From Actinomycetota bacterium (GTDB lineage: Bacteria; Actinomycetota; Acidimicrobiia; Acidimicrobiales; Microtrichaceae): a stretch of DNA of 21,145 bases. The notes beneath the pieces are model-generated. The model made no database searches. It saw only the letters and a list, made by a program, of their open reading frames with translations, and had not been told where the DNA came from. This document shows, piece after piece, positions 6,841-14,589 of this stretch. A program made the position numbers and the translations under genes. Numbering within the stretch: the first letter of the stretch is position 1; each line of letters starts with the position of its first letter. The stretch lies in contig SXMI01000012.1 in assembly GCA_005777415.1 (NCBI GenBank), forward strand, positions 1 through 21,145, in the 5' to 3' direction.

Positions 6841-6846
6841 ACGATT
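6832..6846. promoter_or_regulatory. Second operator-like palindrome beside the small basic protein promoter
   Basis: AATCGT, CAC, ACGATT is a 15-bp inverted repeat that shares the TCGTCAC sequence of the site at 6774-6787. It abuts a possible plus-strand -35 (TTGACC at 6845 or TTGACT at 6852-6857, with a weak TCGCAT 17 bases later). Confidence 0.4.
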
Positions 6847-6942
6847 GACCCTTGACTCCCGGGCCCTCCGGGTGTCGCATGAAGCCAGCGACTGCGTCCC
6901 TGCGGTGTGCCGTGGGGGCGCCCAACAACACAGGAGGCGTAC

Positions 6943-7269
6943 ATGTCCACCCGCCACCGTCAGCGTCGCAACGGAGCCACCTCGGTGCTCCCGGAGGACC
7001 GTGCCCGCCGCAAGGCCGAGCACCGCCGCCTCCGCCGGGGCGTGAACCAGGCGCTCCACCAGACCGCTCTGGGCGAGGACCCCGATGCGCTGGTGCTCGA
7101 CCTCCCCCACCCGACCCACGGGTACCACGAGGACCACGATCGTCCGGCCAGCCACGCGGAACCCGCTCCCCCGCGCCGGGTCCGGCACTGGAAGCAGCCG
7201 TTCTGGAAGCGGCGGGCCGCGGATCGTCGCCGCCGGGCCCTGGCCTGGAACTCCCTGACCGCCAGCTGA
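6943..7269 (+). CDS. Small basic protein of unknown function
   Basis: This is a 108-residue protein with a good AGGAGG five bases before the ATG at 6943. It is very rich in Arg, His and Pro: the N-terminal 35 residues (RHRQRRNG, RARRKAEHRRLRRG) and the C-terminal 30 (RRVRHWKQPFWKRRAADRRRRA) are strongly basic, and the middle is acidic and His-rich. There is no membrane segment or signal peptide. The composition suggests binding to RNA, DNA or the inner membrane surface, but no family is recognised. It is divergent from the zinc-ribbon gene and probably shares control through the inverted repeats between them. The open frame extends to 6907, but the strong ribosome site marks 6943 as the start. 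Confidence 0.7.
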   Translation: MSTRHRQRRNGATSVLPEDRARRKAEHRRLRRGVNQALHQTALGEDPDALVLDLPHPTHGYHEDHDRPASHAEPAPPRRVRHWKQPFWKRRAADRRRRALAWNSLTAS

Positions 7270-7344
7270 GCAGCGATCGGGCTCGGGACCGTTCATCCGT
7301 CCGGGTGACGACCGGCCTGCGGCGAGCGGCGAGCGCACCGCGGG

Positions 7345-7350
7345 TACGGT
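7345..7350 (+). promoter_or_regulatory. -10 box of a leaderless promoter for the EcsC-like gene
   Basis: TACGGT, six bases (GATCTC), GTG at 7357. No ribosome site is present. Confidence 0.65.
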
Positions 7351-7356
7351 GATCTC

Positions 7357-8196
7357 GTGTCCGGACGAGGGGATCGAAGCGTGCTGCCCGAGGTCCTCGG
7401 GCGGCTGGTCGACCAGCGGCACGCCGTGGCGGTCGAGGACGTCGCCCGGCTCCGGGCGGAGTTCCCCTCGGCCGATCCGGACACGCTCGCGGACCTGCTC
7501 ATCCGCCGCTGCGTCCGGGACATGGCGCTCGGTGGCGCCGTCACGGGTGGCGCCGCAGCATCCCCGGTGGCCGGGGTGGCGGTCGCAGCCGCGTCCGCCG
7601 GCACCGACGCCGCCTGGAGCGTGAGCCGGCTCGGGGAGCTGGTCATGGGCCTCGGGATCATCTACGGCCACGAACAGGCCACCCGACAGGAGAAGGCCGC
7701 CTGGATCGCGGCGGTCCTGGGTCTGAGCGAGGGGGCGGCGGTCGGGGTGACCGGGCTGGCTGCCCGCCTCGGGGCCCGGGGAGGCGCACGGCTCATGGCC
7801 CGGCTCCCCGCCGTGGGGGCCGGGGCGGCCGGGGCCGGACGGGTCGCCCGGGCCGGTTCGACCATGGGTCGACTGGCGACGGGCCGGGGCCCGTGGAGCC
7901 TGGCGGCACTGGTCCCCTACGGGATCGGAGCCGGGGTGGGTGCGGCGGGGAACGCGGCGCTCGCCGGGGCGGTGGGCCGGACGGCCAAGCAGTACTTCAC
8001 CCGACTGACCCCTCCCCCACCAGGTTCCGACGGAGGCCCCGCCGCAGGCTCGTCGACGGGTTTCACGGCCACCGGTCCGGTCGACGACCTCGACGACGTG
8101 ATCGACGTGGAGGTCGTCGAGGAGATCATCCTGGACGCCGAGTGGTTCGAGGCCGGCTCGCCGGCAGACGACCACCGCGGCAGCCACGGGAGCTGA
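7357..8196 (+). CDS. Ala/Gly-rich helical protein, EcsC-like
   Basis: This is a 279-residue protein. Residues 1-50 are a soluble helical start, and 55-215 are a run of Ala/Gly-rich amphipathic or weakly hydrophobic helices (ALGGAVTGGAAASPVAGVAV, then GVTGLAARLGARGGARLMARL). The final 60 residues are a Pro/Gly linker and a very acidic tail (DDLDDVIDVEVVEEIILDAEWFE). The glycine-rich helical block resembles the EcsC family, whose role is not well defined beyond a link to membranes and transport. No catalytic motif is visible. The GTG at 7357 follows directly on a -10 box. The acidic tail may be a docking peptide. It ends eight bases from the stop of the convergent yqgE-like gene, with a hairpin across both stops. 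Confidence 0.6.
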   Translation: MSGRGDRSVLPEVLGRLVDQRHAVAVEDVARLRAEFPSADPDTLADLLIRRCVRDMALGGAVTGGAAASPVAGVAVAAASAGTDAAWSVSRLGELVMGLGIIYGHEQATRQEKAAWIAAVLGLSEGAAVGVTGLAARLGARGGARLMARLPAVGAGAAGAGRVARAGSTMGRLATGRGPWSLAALVPYGIGAGVGAAGNAALAGAVGRTAKQYFTRLTPPPPGSDGGPAAGSSTGFTATGPVDDLDDVIDVEVVEEIILDAEWFEAGSPADDHRGSHGS

Positions 8197-8209
8197 CCGG
8201 CGGTCAGTT
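8191..8209. terminator. Hairpin shared by two convergent genes
   Basis: CTGACC (8193-8198), GGC, GGTCAG (8202-8207) is a 6-bp stem that contains the stop codon of each convergent gene. It could act as a weak terminator for both strands. Confidence 0.4.
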
Positions 8210-8755
8210 CACGCTCGGGTCGTCGGGGAACAGCCCGAGGCTGGCCGAGCGGCCGCCCTGACGACGCAGGATGCTGCGCCAGAGGGTCTCGGGATCGGCG
8301 CACAGGACATCGTCCGGTCCGGCGTCGACGACCTGCCACACCCCTGCAGCCAGTTCCCCGTCGAGCTGGCCCGGACCCCAACCGGAGTACCCGGAGAAGA
8401 GCCGGAGGCCGTCCACCCCGTCGACGTCGGCCTCGACCAGACGCTCCACGTCCACCACGACGACGGGCCCGCGGACGCCGACGGCGTTGCGCAGCGGCCC
8501 CGTCGCCGTCATCCGTCCGAGCACCAGGACCGCTCCCGGTGCGACCGGACCGCCGGAGAAGAACACCGCCGGTTCGATCACCGGGATGCCCAGATCGGGC
8601 AGGTGGTCGACCACCCGCGCCGCACCCGGGCGGTTCAGGACGAGTCCGAGGGCACCGTCCCCGTCGTGGTCCACCATGAACACGACCGTCCGGTCGAAGT
8701 TGTCGTCGCCGAGGTCGGGGGCCGAGACGAGCAGTCGCCCTGCAGTGGTCTCCAC
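8204..8755 (-). CDS. yqgE: YqgE/AlgH family protein (DUF179)
   Basis: The protein is 183 residues, the normal family length. It shows the family landmarks: the opening GRLLVSAPDLGDDNFDRTVVFMVDHDGDGALGLVLNRP, the central FFSGGPVAPG, and FSGYSGWGPGQLDGELAAGVW near residue 130. Family members are small cytoplasmic alpha/beta proteins of uncertain biochemical role; AlgH was named for an effect on alginate production in Pseudomonas. The frame is open to 8839, but the first residues there are unlike the family, and the GTG at 8755 lies six bases after CAGACT, which gives the usual N-terminus. It therefore has its own promoter in the 43-base gap after the amidohydrolase gene. Confidence 0.92.
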   Translation of the reverse strand: METTAGRLLVSAPDLGDDNFDRTVVFMVDHDGDGALGLVLNRPGAARVVDHLPDLGIPVIEPAVFFSGGPVAPGAVLVLGRMTATGPLRNAVGVRGPVVVVDVERLVEADVDGVDGLRLFSGYSGWGPGQLDGELAAGVWQVVDAGPDDVLCADPETLWRSILRRQGGRSASLGLFPDDPSVN

Positions 8756-8761
8756 GGGAGG

Positions 8762-8767
8762 AGTCTG
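8762..8767 (-). promoter_or_regulatory. -10 box of a leaderless promoter for the yqgE-like gene
   Basis: The reverse strand reads CAGACT, six bases, GTG at 8755. The same CAGACT arrangement precedes the gene at 18250, in the near-identical context GGGCAGACTCC. Confidence 0.5.
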
Positions 8768-8798
8768 CCCGCTGGGGCCGACGCCCGGGGCCAGGTCC

Positions 8799-10031
8799 TC
8801 AGGTGATGTCCAGCGAGAGCATCCTGATCGCGTTGCCACGCAGGATCTTGTACTGCACGTCCGCCGGCAGGTGGCCCATCAGCTCCTGGGCGACCTGCGC
8901 CGAGTTCGGCCAGGTCGAGTCCGTGTGCGGGTAGTCGGTCTCGAAGGTGATGTTGTCGACCCCCACCTGCTCCAGGCTGTCGAGCCCGTGCCGGTCCCGG
9001 AAGAAGCAGCCGAAGACCTGCCGGTAGTAGTAGGTCGACGGGGGCTCGGGGATGGTCTCCGCCACACCGCCCCAGGCCCGGTGCTCGCGCCAGACGTCGT
9101 CGGCCCGTTCCAGGATGTAGGGCAGCCAGCCGATCTGGCCCTCGGAGTAGGCCAGACGGAGATCGGGGAAACGGACCAGCACACCCGAGAACAGATAGTC
9201 GGACAGCGAGCTCATGGCGTTGCCGAAGCTGAGCGTCGCCTGGACCGCCGGTGGCGCGTCCGGTGAGGTGGACGGCATCCGCGACGAGCTGCCGATGTGC
9301 ATGCACACCACCGTCGACGTCTCGGCGCAGGCGGCGAAGAACGGATCCCAGTGGCCGGTGTGGATGCTGGGCAGTCCCAGGTGCGCCACCACCTCGGAGA
9401 AGCACACCGCATGGCACCCACGTGCGGCGTTCCTCCGCACCTCGGCCGCCGCGAGCTGCGGATCCCAGAGCGGCACGATGATGAGTGGGACGAGGTGGCC
9501 GCCCGAGTCCCCGCACCACTCCTCCACCATGAAGTCGTTGTACGCGGTCACGCAGGCCGCTGCGAGCTCCCGATCCCGCGCCTCGAGGAACGTCTGGCCG
9601 CAGAACCTCGGGAAGGTCGGGAAGGACAACGACACGTCGACGTGGTTGGCGAGCATGTCGGCGACACGCGCCGCCGGGTCGTAGCAGCCGGGTCGCATCT
9701 CGTCGTAGGTGATCGGGCTCAGCGTCATGTCGTCACGCTCGAAACCCACCGCCGCCACGTGACGCTTGTGGGGCACGACCAGGTCCTCGTAGACCCAGCA
9801 GTCCGCCGGCGGTGCATCGTCGCGGTAGACGATCTCGTAGGTCGTCCCTCCGGTGAACTCCAGGCCGGCGATGCCCCGCCGCTCGACCCGGGGGCCCCGG
9901 TCGCGGAACCGGGCGGGCAGCCACCGCTCCCAGAGGTCGGGCGGCTCGACGATGTGGTCGTCCACGCTGACGATCATCGGGAGCCCCGCGTCGTCGTCCG
10001 TGGTCTGCGTCCGTTCCTCGGTCACGGTCAC
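8799..10031 (-). CDS. Amidohydrolase family protein (metal-dependent, amidohydrolase 2 type)
   Basis: This 410-residue protein resembles the amidohydrolase-2 (PF04909) metal-dependent hydrolases and decarboxylases. Seen are the first metal motif VSVDDHIVEPPDLWERWLP (Asp-x-His), the downstream metal-binding His in CMHIGSSS, and the terminal Asp in FETDYPHTDSTWPNS. Members of this branch often sit in gene sets for degradation of sterols, aromatics or other alicyclic compounds and may act as decarboxylases or hydrolases; the substrate is unknown. The GTG at 10031 has GGAGGAG seven bases before it. Its own promoter contains a 19-bp palindrome of TetR type. The SnoaL-like gene lies 88 bases upstream on the same strand, so the two may be partly co-transcribed. 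Confidence 0.88.
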   Translation of the reverse strand: MTVTEERTQTTDDDAGLPMIVSVDDHIVEPPDLWERWLPARFRDRGPRVERRGIAGLEFTGGTTYEIVYRDDAPPADCWVYEDLVVPHKRHVAAVGFERDDMTLSPITYDEMRPGCYDPAARVADMLANHVDVSLSFPTFPRFCGQTFLEARDRELAAACVTAYNDFMVEEWCGDSGGHLVPLIIVPLWDPQLAAAEVRRNAARGCHAVCFSEVVAHLGLPSIHTGHWDPFFAACAETSTVVCMHIGSSSRMPSTSPDAPPAVQATLSFGNAMSSLSDYLFSGVLVRFPDLRLAYSEGQIGWLPYILERADDVWREHRAWGGVAETIPEPPSTYYYRQVFGCFFRDRHGLDSLEQVGVDNITFETDYPHTDSTWPNSAQVAQELMGHLPADVQYKILRGNAIRMLSLDIT

Positions 10032-10067
10032 GATCGAACTCCTCCGCTCGCCGGACGCTCGGGGCCG

Positions 10068-10073
10068 ACGGTA
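10068..10073 (-). promoter_or_regulatory. Possible -10 box of the amidohydrolase gene
   Basis: TACCGT on the reverse strand would start transcription near 10061 and leave a 30-base leader with the ribosome site. A second candidate, TACAAT at 10090-10095, lies on the other side of the palindrome. Either way the palindrome covers the promoter. Confidence 0.4.
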
Positions 10074-10091
10074 TCTGACGACCCGTCAGAT
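10073..10091. promoter_or_regulatory. 19-bp inverted repeat, probable TetR-family operator
   Basis: ATCTGACG (10073-10080), three bases, CGTCAGAT (10084-10091) is a perfect 8+3+8 inverted repeat, the size and form of many TetR-family operators. It lies between the two candidate -10 boxes of the amidohydrolase gene. No TetR gene is in the window. Confidence 0.65.
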
Positions 10092-10119
10092 TGTACGCCG
10101 CCGCCCGGGAGGCGCGCCG

Positions 10120-10614
10120 TCACTGCACCGGCAGGGAGCTCTGCCCCCCTGTGGCCCACCAGCTCGCCGTGAGCGACCACCCCTCGATCGACGAGGTCGG
10201 GAGCACGAACTCGAACGAACGCCGGTACCCCGTGTGGGCGATGCGCCAGCCCGTCTCGGTGCGCACGTAGGTGTCCTCGTAGAAGGCGGCACCGACGAGG
10301 AGGAAGTCCCAGTCCGCATCGACCACCACGTCGTCCAGCGCCCACGTGGCCGTGGCGTCGTCGCCGTCGACCCGGATCTCCGGGTGGTGCACCCGGTGCG
10401 AGGAGTGGAAGGCCTCTCGCCCCATGTTCGCCGAGATGAAGCCCACGATGGCCTCCCGACCCTCGTAGACGTAGCGACCACCGCTGTAGGCGGCCGTCGC
10501 ATCCTCGGTGAACAGCTCGGACAGCCCGTCGAAGTCCTTCTGGTCCAGACACCGGAGGTACGCGTACTTCAGCCGCTTGATCTCCTCGATGGCGATCAGT
10601 TCCTCGACGTCCAC
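10120..10614 (-). CDS. SnoaL-like / NTF2-fold protein
   Basis: This 164-residue protein has the NTF2-like cone fold in outline: an N-terminal helix pair (EELIAIEEIKRLKYAYLRCLDQKDFDGLSELFTEDA), the strand YSGGRYVYEGREAIVGFI, then long strands with HRVHHPEIRVDGDDATATWALDD and AAFYEDTYVRTETGWRIAHTGYRRSFE. The helix KRLKYAYLRCLDQKDFD followed by LFTEDA, and the paired HH, match the SnoaL-4 type found in polyketide cyclases, dehydratases and bile-acid 7-alpha-dehydratase-like enzymes. A cytoplasmic dehydratase, isomerase or cyclase role is plausible but not shown. The GTG at 10614 follows a weak GGGGGTG. It is divergent from the GH3 gene, with the two -10 boxes touching. Confidence 0.82.
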   Translation of the reverse strand: MDVEELIAIEEIKRLKYAYLRCLDQKDFDGLSELFTEDATAAYSGGRYVYEGREAIVGFISANMGREAFHSSHRVHHPEIRVDGDDATATWALDDVVVDADWDFLLVGAAFYEDTYVRTETGWRIAHTGYRRSFEFVLPTSSIEGWSLTASWWATGGQSSLPVQ

Positions 10615-10667
10615 GACGACACCCCCGCTCGAACCCGACCCGATCGGACCGTCCGCCGGCCGCGCAG

Positions 10668-10677
10668 ACTGTACCGT
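10668..10677. promoter_or_regulatory. Overlapping divergent -10 boxes (SnoaL-like gene and GH3 gene)
   Basis: The plus strand ACTGTACCGT holds TACCGT (10672-10677) reading rightwards and, on the reverse strand, TACAGT (10673-10668) reading leftwards. The boxes share two base pairs, so the two promoters could not be occupied at once. Confidence 0.45.
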
Positions 10678-10719
10678 CGGCCGGCACGGACGACGGCGAG
10701 CGCGAACGGGGGCCGGGTG

Positions 10720-13257
10720 GTGGACGCAGCACAGGGGGATCAGGGCGACGGAGCCACCGGCGCGGGCCTGTCGGCCACGGACGAGGTCGCGTCACGGGTC
10801 GACGGCCTGCTCGCCGACCTGCGGCCCGAGGAGCAGGCGGCGCTCACGTCGGGGGCCGACATGTGGCACGGTGAGCGCGTCCCCCGCCTCGGGGTGCGGG
10901 CGCTCAAGGTCAGCGACGGGCCCGCCGGGGTGCGCGGCGAGCGCTTCGTCGGCACCAGGTCCGCGTGCGTGCCCTGCGGGTCGGCGCTCGGTGCGACCTG
11001 GGACCCGGCCCTCGTGGCCGAGGTCGGCGCCCTGCTCGGCCGGGAGGCACGCGCCAAGGGCGTCCACCTGCTCCTCGCCCCGACGGTGAACCTCCACCGC
11101 ACCCCGCTCGCCGGCCGCAACTTCGAGTGCTACTCGGAGGACCCGCACCTGAGCGCGGCGATCGCCGTGGGGTTCATCGGCGGCGTGCAGTCCACGGGAG
11201 TCGGGGCGTGCGTCAAGCACCTCGTCGCCAACGACAGCGAGTTCGAGCGGCACACGATCTCCTCCGAGGTCGACGAGCGGACCCTCCGGGAGCTGTCGCT
11301 CGTCCCGTTCGAGGCGGCGGTGCGTGATGCCGGCGTGGCGGCGGTGATGTCGGCGTACAACCGGCTCAACGGGACGTACTGCGCCGAACACGAGTGGCTG
11401 CTCACCACCGTGTTGCGCGAGGAGTGGGGCTTCGACGGGCTGGTCATCTCGGACTGGTGGGGCACCATGAGTCCGGCATCCGCCGGGGCCGGCCTGGACC
11501 TGGAGATGCCCGGACCGGCGATCCACCTGGGTGCCACGAGCGCCGGTCGGATCGCCGAGGGCACCCTGGATCCCGCCGTGGTGGCCACCCAGGCCCGCCA
11601 CGTGCTGGAGCTGGCGGCCCGTACCGGGGCCCTCGACGCCGAGGACCAGCCCGAGTCCTCCACCGAGCTGCCGGACACGCGGGCGCTGCTGCGGCGGGCG
11701 GCGGCGGCATCCGCCGTGCTCCTGCGCAACGAGCCGGTCGACGGAACGCCCGTGCTCCCGCTGGACCCCGGCTCGCTGCGCACGCTGGCCGTCGTCGGGC
11801 CGAACGCGACCGACACCGCCCTGCTCGGTGGCGGCTCGGCCTGGGTCAACGCCCACCACCAGGACCCGCTCGTCGACGGGATCCGACGCCGTCTGGGCCC
11901 CGAGGTGGACGTGATCGTCGAGCGCGGCGTCGATGCGAGCCTGACCTGCCCCCCGATCCCCGCTCGGGTCCTGCGACCGAGCGACGGCTCGGGCGGGCCC
12001 CACGGGCTCACGGTCGAGTACTTCGCCAACCGGACACTCGAGGGTGAACCCGTCCACGTCGAGGTGTGCAGCACCGGCCGGTTGTCGTGGATCGACGATG
12101 ACACCGTGCCCGGCGCCGGGTTCTCCGCCCGCCTGACCGCCACGCTGCTCGTCGAGGAGGACGGCCCGCACACCTTCGGCCTGACCACCGCCGGCACCGG
12201 ACGGCTGTGGCTGGACGGCGAGCTGCTCTGTGACAACACCGACGACCCCGTCCCGGGCAGCTCGTTCTTCGGGATGGGCACCGAGGAGATCCGTTCGACC
12301 GTCGAGCTCGTCGCCGGCTCCGAGCACGAGCTCCGCTGCGAGTACGTCAGCTACCGCGATCTCGCCGCCGGCGGGGTGCAGATCGGGCTGCTCCGGCCGG
12401 TGCCCGCCGACGGGATCGAGCGGGCCGCGGCGGCGGCCGCAGCGGCCGATGCTGCAGTCGTCGTGGTGGGACTCAACGCCGACTGGGAGACCGAGGGCCA
12501 CGACCGGGCCACCACCGAGCTCCCGGGCGGTCAGGGCGAGCTGATCCGTGCCGTCGTCGCGGCCAACCCGCGGACCGTCGTGGTCGTCAACGCCGGGGCG
12601 GTGGTCGACCTCGACGACGTCGTGACGGCTCCGAGCGTGCTGTGGATCTGGTACCCCGGCCAGGAAGCGGCGGACGGCGTCACGGACCTGATCGTGGGTG
12701 ATGTCGCACCGTCCGGGCGCCTCCCCACCTCGTTCGCCCGACGGTGCGAGGACCACCCGGCCTTCGCCACCTATCCGGGAGCGGACGGGGTGGTCCGCTA
12801 CGAGGAGGGGCTGCGGCTGGGGTACCGCGGGCTCGACGCCACGGGTGTGGAGCCGGTGTTCTGCTTCGGCCACGGGTTGACCTACGGCTCGCTCGACTGG
12901 GGCGAGGCGACCCTCTCGACGACCTCGGCCTCCATCGACGGCCTGGCCGACGATCCGGTCACCCTCCGCCTCACGCTCCACAACCCGGGCGACCGGACGC
13001 TGCGTGAGGTGGTGCAGGTCTACGTGAGCGACGTCGAGTGCTCGTTGGAGCGCCCACCACAGGAGCTCCGGGGCTTCGTCACCGTCGAGGTGCCGCCGGG
13101 GGGATCGCTCGACGCGCTCGTCGACCTGGGTCCCCGGGCGTTCGCGTACTGGGACCCGGCGGTCGGCGACTGGGTCGTCGAACCGGGCGCCTTCCGCGTG
13201 AGCGTGTCCCGCTCCTCACGGAACCACCACGCGTGGCTGTCGTTGGACCTGCACTGA
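10720..13257 (+). CDS. Glycoside hydrolase family 3 beta-glycosidase with PA14 insert
   Basis: This 845-residue enzyme would hydrolyse beta-linked glucosides or xylosides. The (beta/alpha)8 domain (residues 1 to about 310) has the substrate-binding KHLVANDSEFER (Lys166-His167) and the nucleophile Asp245 in VISDWWG. The second alpha/beta sandwich is split by a PA14 domain at about 428-560 (GLTVEYFANR to GGVQIGLLRP), as in the PA14-containing GH3 beta-glucosidases; the likely acid/base is Glu590 or Glu592 in WETEGHDR. A fibronectin-like C-terminal domain (about 740-845) ends the protein. No signal peptide is seen, so it should act inside the cell on imported oligosaccharides or glycosylated small molecules. 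Tandem GTG codons at 10717 and 10720 are the possible starts; 10720 has the better distance to GGGGG. No transporter or LacI-type regulator is next to it. Confidence 0.93.
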   Translation: MDAAQGDQGDGATGAGLSATDEVASRVDGLLADLRPEEQAALTSGADMWHGERVPRLGVRALKVSDGPAGVRGERFVGTRSACVPCGSALGATWDPALVAEVGALLGREARAKGVHLLLAPTVNLHRTPLAGRNFECYSEDPHLSAAIAVGFIGGVQSTGVGACVKHLVANDSEFERHTISSEVDERTLRELSLVPFEAAVRDAGVAAVMSAYNRLNGTYCAEHEWLLTTVLREEWGFDGLVISDWWGTMSPASAGAGLDLEMPGPAIHLGATSAGRIAEGTLDPAVVATQARHVLELAARTGALDAEDQPESSTELPDTRALLRRAAAASAVLLRNEPVDGTPVLPLDPGSLRTLAVVGPNATDTALLGGGSAWVNAHHQDPLVDGIRRRLGPEVDVIVERGVDASLTCPPIPARVLRPSDGSGGPHGLTVEYFANRTLEGEPVHVEVCSTGRLSWIDDDTVPGAGFSARLTATLLVEEDGPHTFGLTTAGTGRLWLDGELLCDNTDDPVPGSSFFGMGTEEIRSTVELVAGSEHELRCEYVSYRDLAAGGVQIGLLRPVPADGIERAAAAAAAADAAVVVVGLNADWETEGHDRATTELPGGQGELIRAVVAANPRTVVVVNAGAVVDLDDVVTAPSVLWIWYPGQEAADGVTDLIVGDVAPSGRLPTSFARRCEDHPAFATYPGADGVVRYEEGLRLGYRGLDATGVEPVFCFGHGLTYGSLDWGEATLSTTSASIDGLADDPVTLRLTLHNPGDRTLREVVQVYVSDVECSLERPPQELRGFVTVEVPPGGSLDALVDLGPRAFAYWDPAVGDWVVEPGAFRVSVSRSSRNHHAWLSLDLH

Positions 13258-13264
13258 TCCGGCA

Positions 13265-13885
13265 TCACCCCGGCGGGCCGACACCGAGCTGGGCGAGCAG
13301 CCGCCACAGCAGCGGGAGCGGCATGCCGGTCACTCCCGTCCGGTCCTCCCCTGCGACACGCACCACGAACGGCTCGGCACCAGCCGTCCCGTCGTCCTCG
13401 ATCCGGTAGGAGCCGGAGGTGTCGAAGGGCTTCGCCCACGCCACGTACCGTTCGATCTCCTCGGCCGACAGGTGGCGGAAGGTGACCTCCTGGACGTCGA
13501 TCCCGGCGGCCCTCCGCTCCCCCATCGCCACGATCACGCCGTTGACGAGGCGGTGCGTGGTCCCGGAGAGCCGTCGCAGCTGAGCGGTCGCCGAGTCGGC
13601 GGTCGCGCACTTCGTCAGGAGCACCGGCCCCGTCGCCGTGTCGAGTACCCCCACCTGGTCGGCCGCGACGACCGGGAGGGCCCGCTCCGCCGCCGTCAGC
13701 GTCGGGAGCACGGCGTCGAGCTTGCGGACCGCCAGCTCAGCCGCGAGTGCCTCGGCCCCGTGCGTCACCAGCCAGTCGTCGAGGACCCGCTCGTCGATCT
13801 CGGGCGCGACCTGGGTCACCTGCACGCCGGCGTCGACCAGCACGTCACGCCGGTAGGTCGAGCCGGACGCGAGCAGCAGGTGCAC
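13265..13885 (-). CDS. maf: Maf/YceF-family nucleotide pyrophosphatase
   Basis: The protein is 206 residues and would hydrolyse non-canonical or methylated nucleoside triphosphates in the cytoplasm. Seen are the opening HLLLASGSTYRRDVLVDAG, the catalytic-site Asp in VVAADQVGVLDT, and TFRHLSAEEIERYVAWAKPFDTSGSYRIED with TGMPLPLLWRLL at the end. The DQV form of the central motif, the RHLSEAEI-like segment and GMPLPLL look more like the YceF branch (7-methyl-GTP pyrophosphatase in E. coli) than the dTTP/UTP branch. The frame is open to 14071, but the GTG at 13885 gives the usual family start and is preceded by GAGAGT at six bases; an ATG at 13903 is the alternative. It converges with the GH3 gene, leaving seven bases between stops. 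Confidence 0.9.
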   Translation of the reverse strand: MHLLLASGSTYRRDVLVDAGVQVTQVAPEIDERVLDDWLVTHGAEALAAELAVRKLDAVLPTLTAAERALPVVAADQVGVLDTATGPVLLTKCATADSATAQLRRLSGTTHRLVNGVIVAMGERRAAGIDVQEVTFRHLSAEEIERYVAWAKPFDTSGSYRIEDDGTAGAEPFVVRVAGEDRTGVTGMPLPLLWRLLAQLGVGPPG

Positions 13886-13891
13886 CCCGAC

Positions 13892-13897
13892 ACTCTC
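13892..13897 (-). promoter_or_regulatory. Possible -10 box of a leaderless promoter for the Maf gene
   Basis: The reverse strand reads GAGAGT, six bases, GTG at 13885. The first base departs from TANNNT, so support comes from spacing and from the family-typical N-terminus. Confidence 0.35.
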
Positions 13898-13956
13898 CCC
13901 CATTCGGGGTCCGGACGCGCGCCCACGGACCCGACCGGTCGTCGCTCCGGTGCGGC

Positions 13957-13962
13957 TACGTT
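13957..13962 (+). promoter_or_regulatory. -10 box of a leaderless promoter for the isochorismatase-fold gene
   Basis: TACGTT, six bases (CTCGAC), GTG at 13969. No ribosome binding site is seen. Confidence 0.65.
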
Positions 13963-13968
13963 CTCGAC

Positions 13969-14589
13969 GTGGACCTCGCCGCCCTCTGTGCCCCCGAGCG
14001 GTGCGCCGTGGTGACCATGGAGCTCGAGCGTGGGGTCGTGGGCGCGCTGGCGAGCATCCCGGCGCTGGCACAGGCCGCGGCGGACCGGGACATCCTCACC
14101 TCGTGCGGTCGTCTCGTGTCGGCGGCGCGGGCGGCCGGCGTGCCCGTCGTCCACGCGATCGCGTCCTGGCGCTCCGACCGGGCCGGCACGCCGCTCAACA
14201 CGCCGTTGGTGCGGGCGTTGAGTCGCAACCCCGCGCAGATCCTGGAGGGGACCGAAGCGGTCGAACTGGTCCCCGAGCTGGGCGACTGCTCGGGTGATCG
14301 AACGAGCACCCGCCGTCACGGCCTGACCCCGTTCACCGGCACGGACCTGCACGAGCAGCTCCGCTCCGTCGGAGCCACCACGGTCGTGGCGTGCGGGGTG
14401 TCACTGAACGTCGGGGTGCTCGGACTGTGCCTGTCCGCAGCCGATCTGGGCTACGAGGTGGTCCTCGCCACCGATGCCGTCGTCGGCGTTCCGGTCGCCT
14501 ACGGCGACGACGTGATCCGCCACACCCTGTCGACGGTGTCCTCGTGCGGCACGGTCGCCGAGATCACCGCACCCTGGATCAGGAGCTGA
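13969..14589 (+). CDS. Isochorismatase-fold protein lacking the canonical Asp-Lys-Cys triad
   Basis: This 206-residue protein has the order of segments of the cysteine-hydrolase/isochorismatase family: a first strand (CAVVTMELERG), the VHAIASWRSDRAG region, RHGLTPFTGTDLHEQLRSVGATTVVACGVSLNVGVLG and LSAADLGYEVVLATDAV. Aligned by eye to nicotinamidase and isochorismatase motifs, the usual Asp is Glu18, the usual Lys is Arg116, and the nucleophilic Cys is Gly149; Cys154, five residues later, is on the wrong side of the helix start. The protein is therefore unlikely to use the standard mechanism and could be a binding protein, a glutamate-based hydrolase or an inactive homologue. From memory, related actinobacterial proteins with TMExQRGVVG also have this form. 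It converges with the fused esterase-oxidoreductase gene and shares a terminator with it. Confidence 0.78.
   Translation: MDLAALCAPERCAVVTMELERGVVGALASIPALAQAAADRDILTSCGRLVSAARAAGVPVVHAIASWRSDRAGTPLNTPLVRALSRNPAQILEGTEAVELVPELGDCSGDRTSTRRHGLTPFTGTDLHEQLRSVGATTVVACGVSLNVGVLGLCLSAADLGYEVVLATDAVVGVPVAYGDDVIRHTLSTVSSCGTVAEITAPWIRS

Noticed and set aside
10792..12981. 729-codon open frame on the reverse strand opposite the GH3 gene
   Set aside because: High GC content leaves long stop-free shadow frames; the translation has no family motifs, while the plus strand encodes a complete GH3 enzyme.
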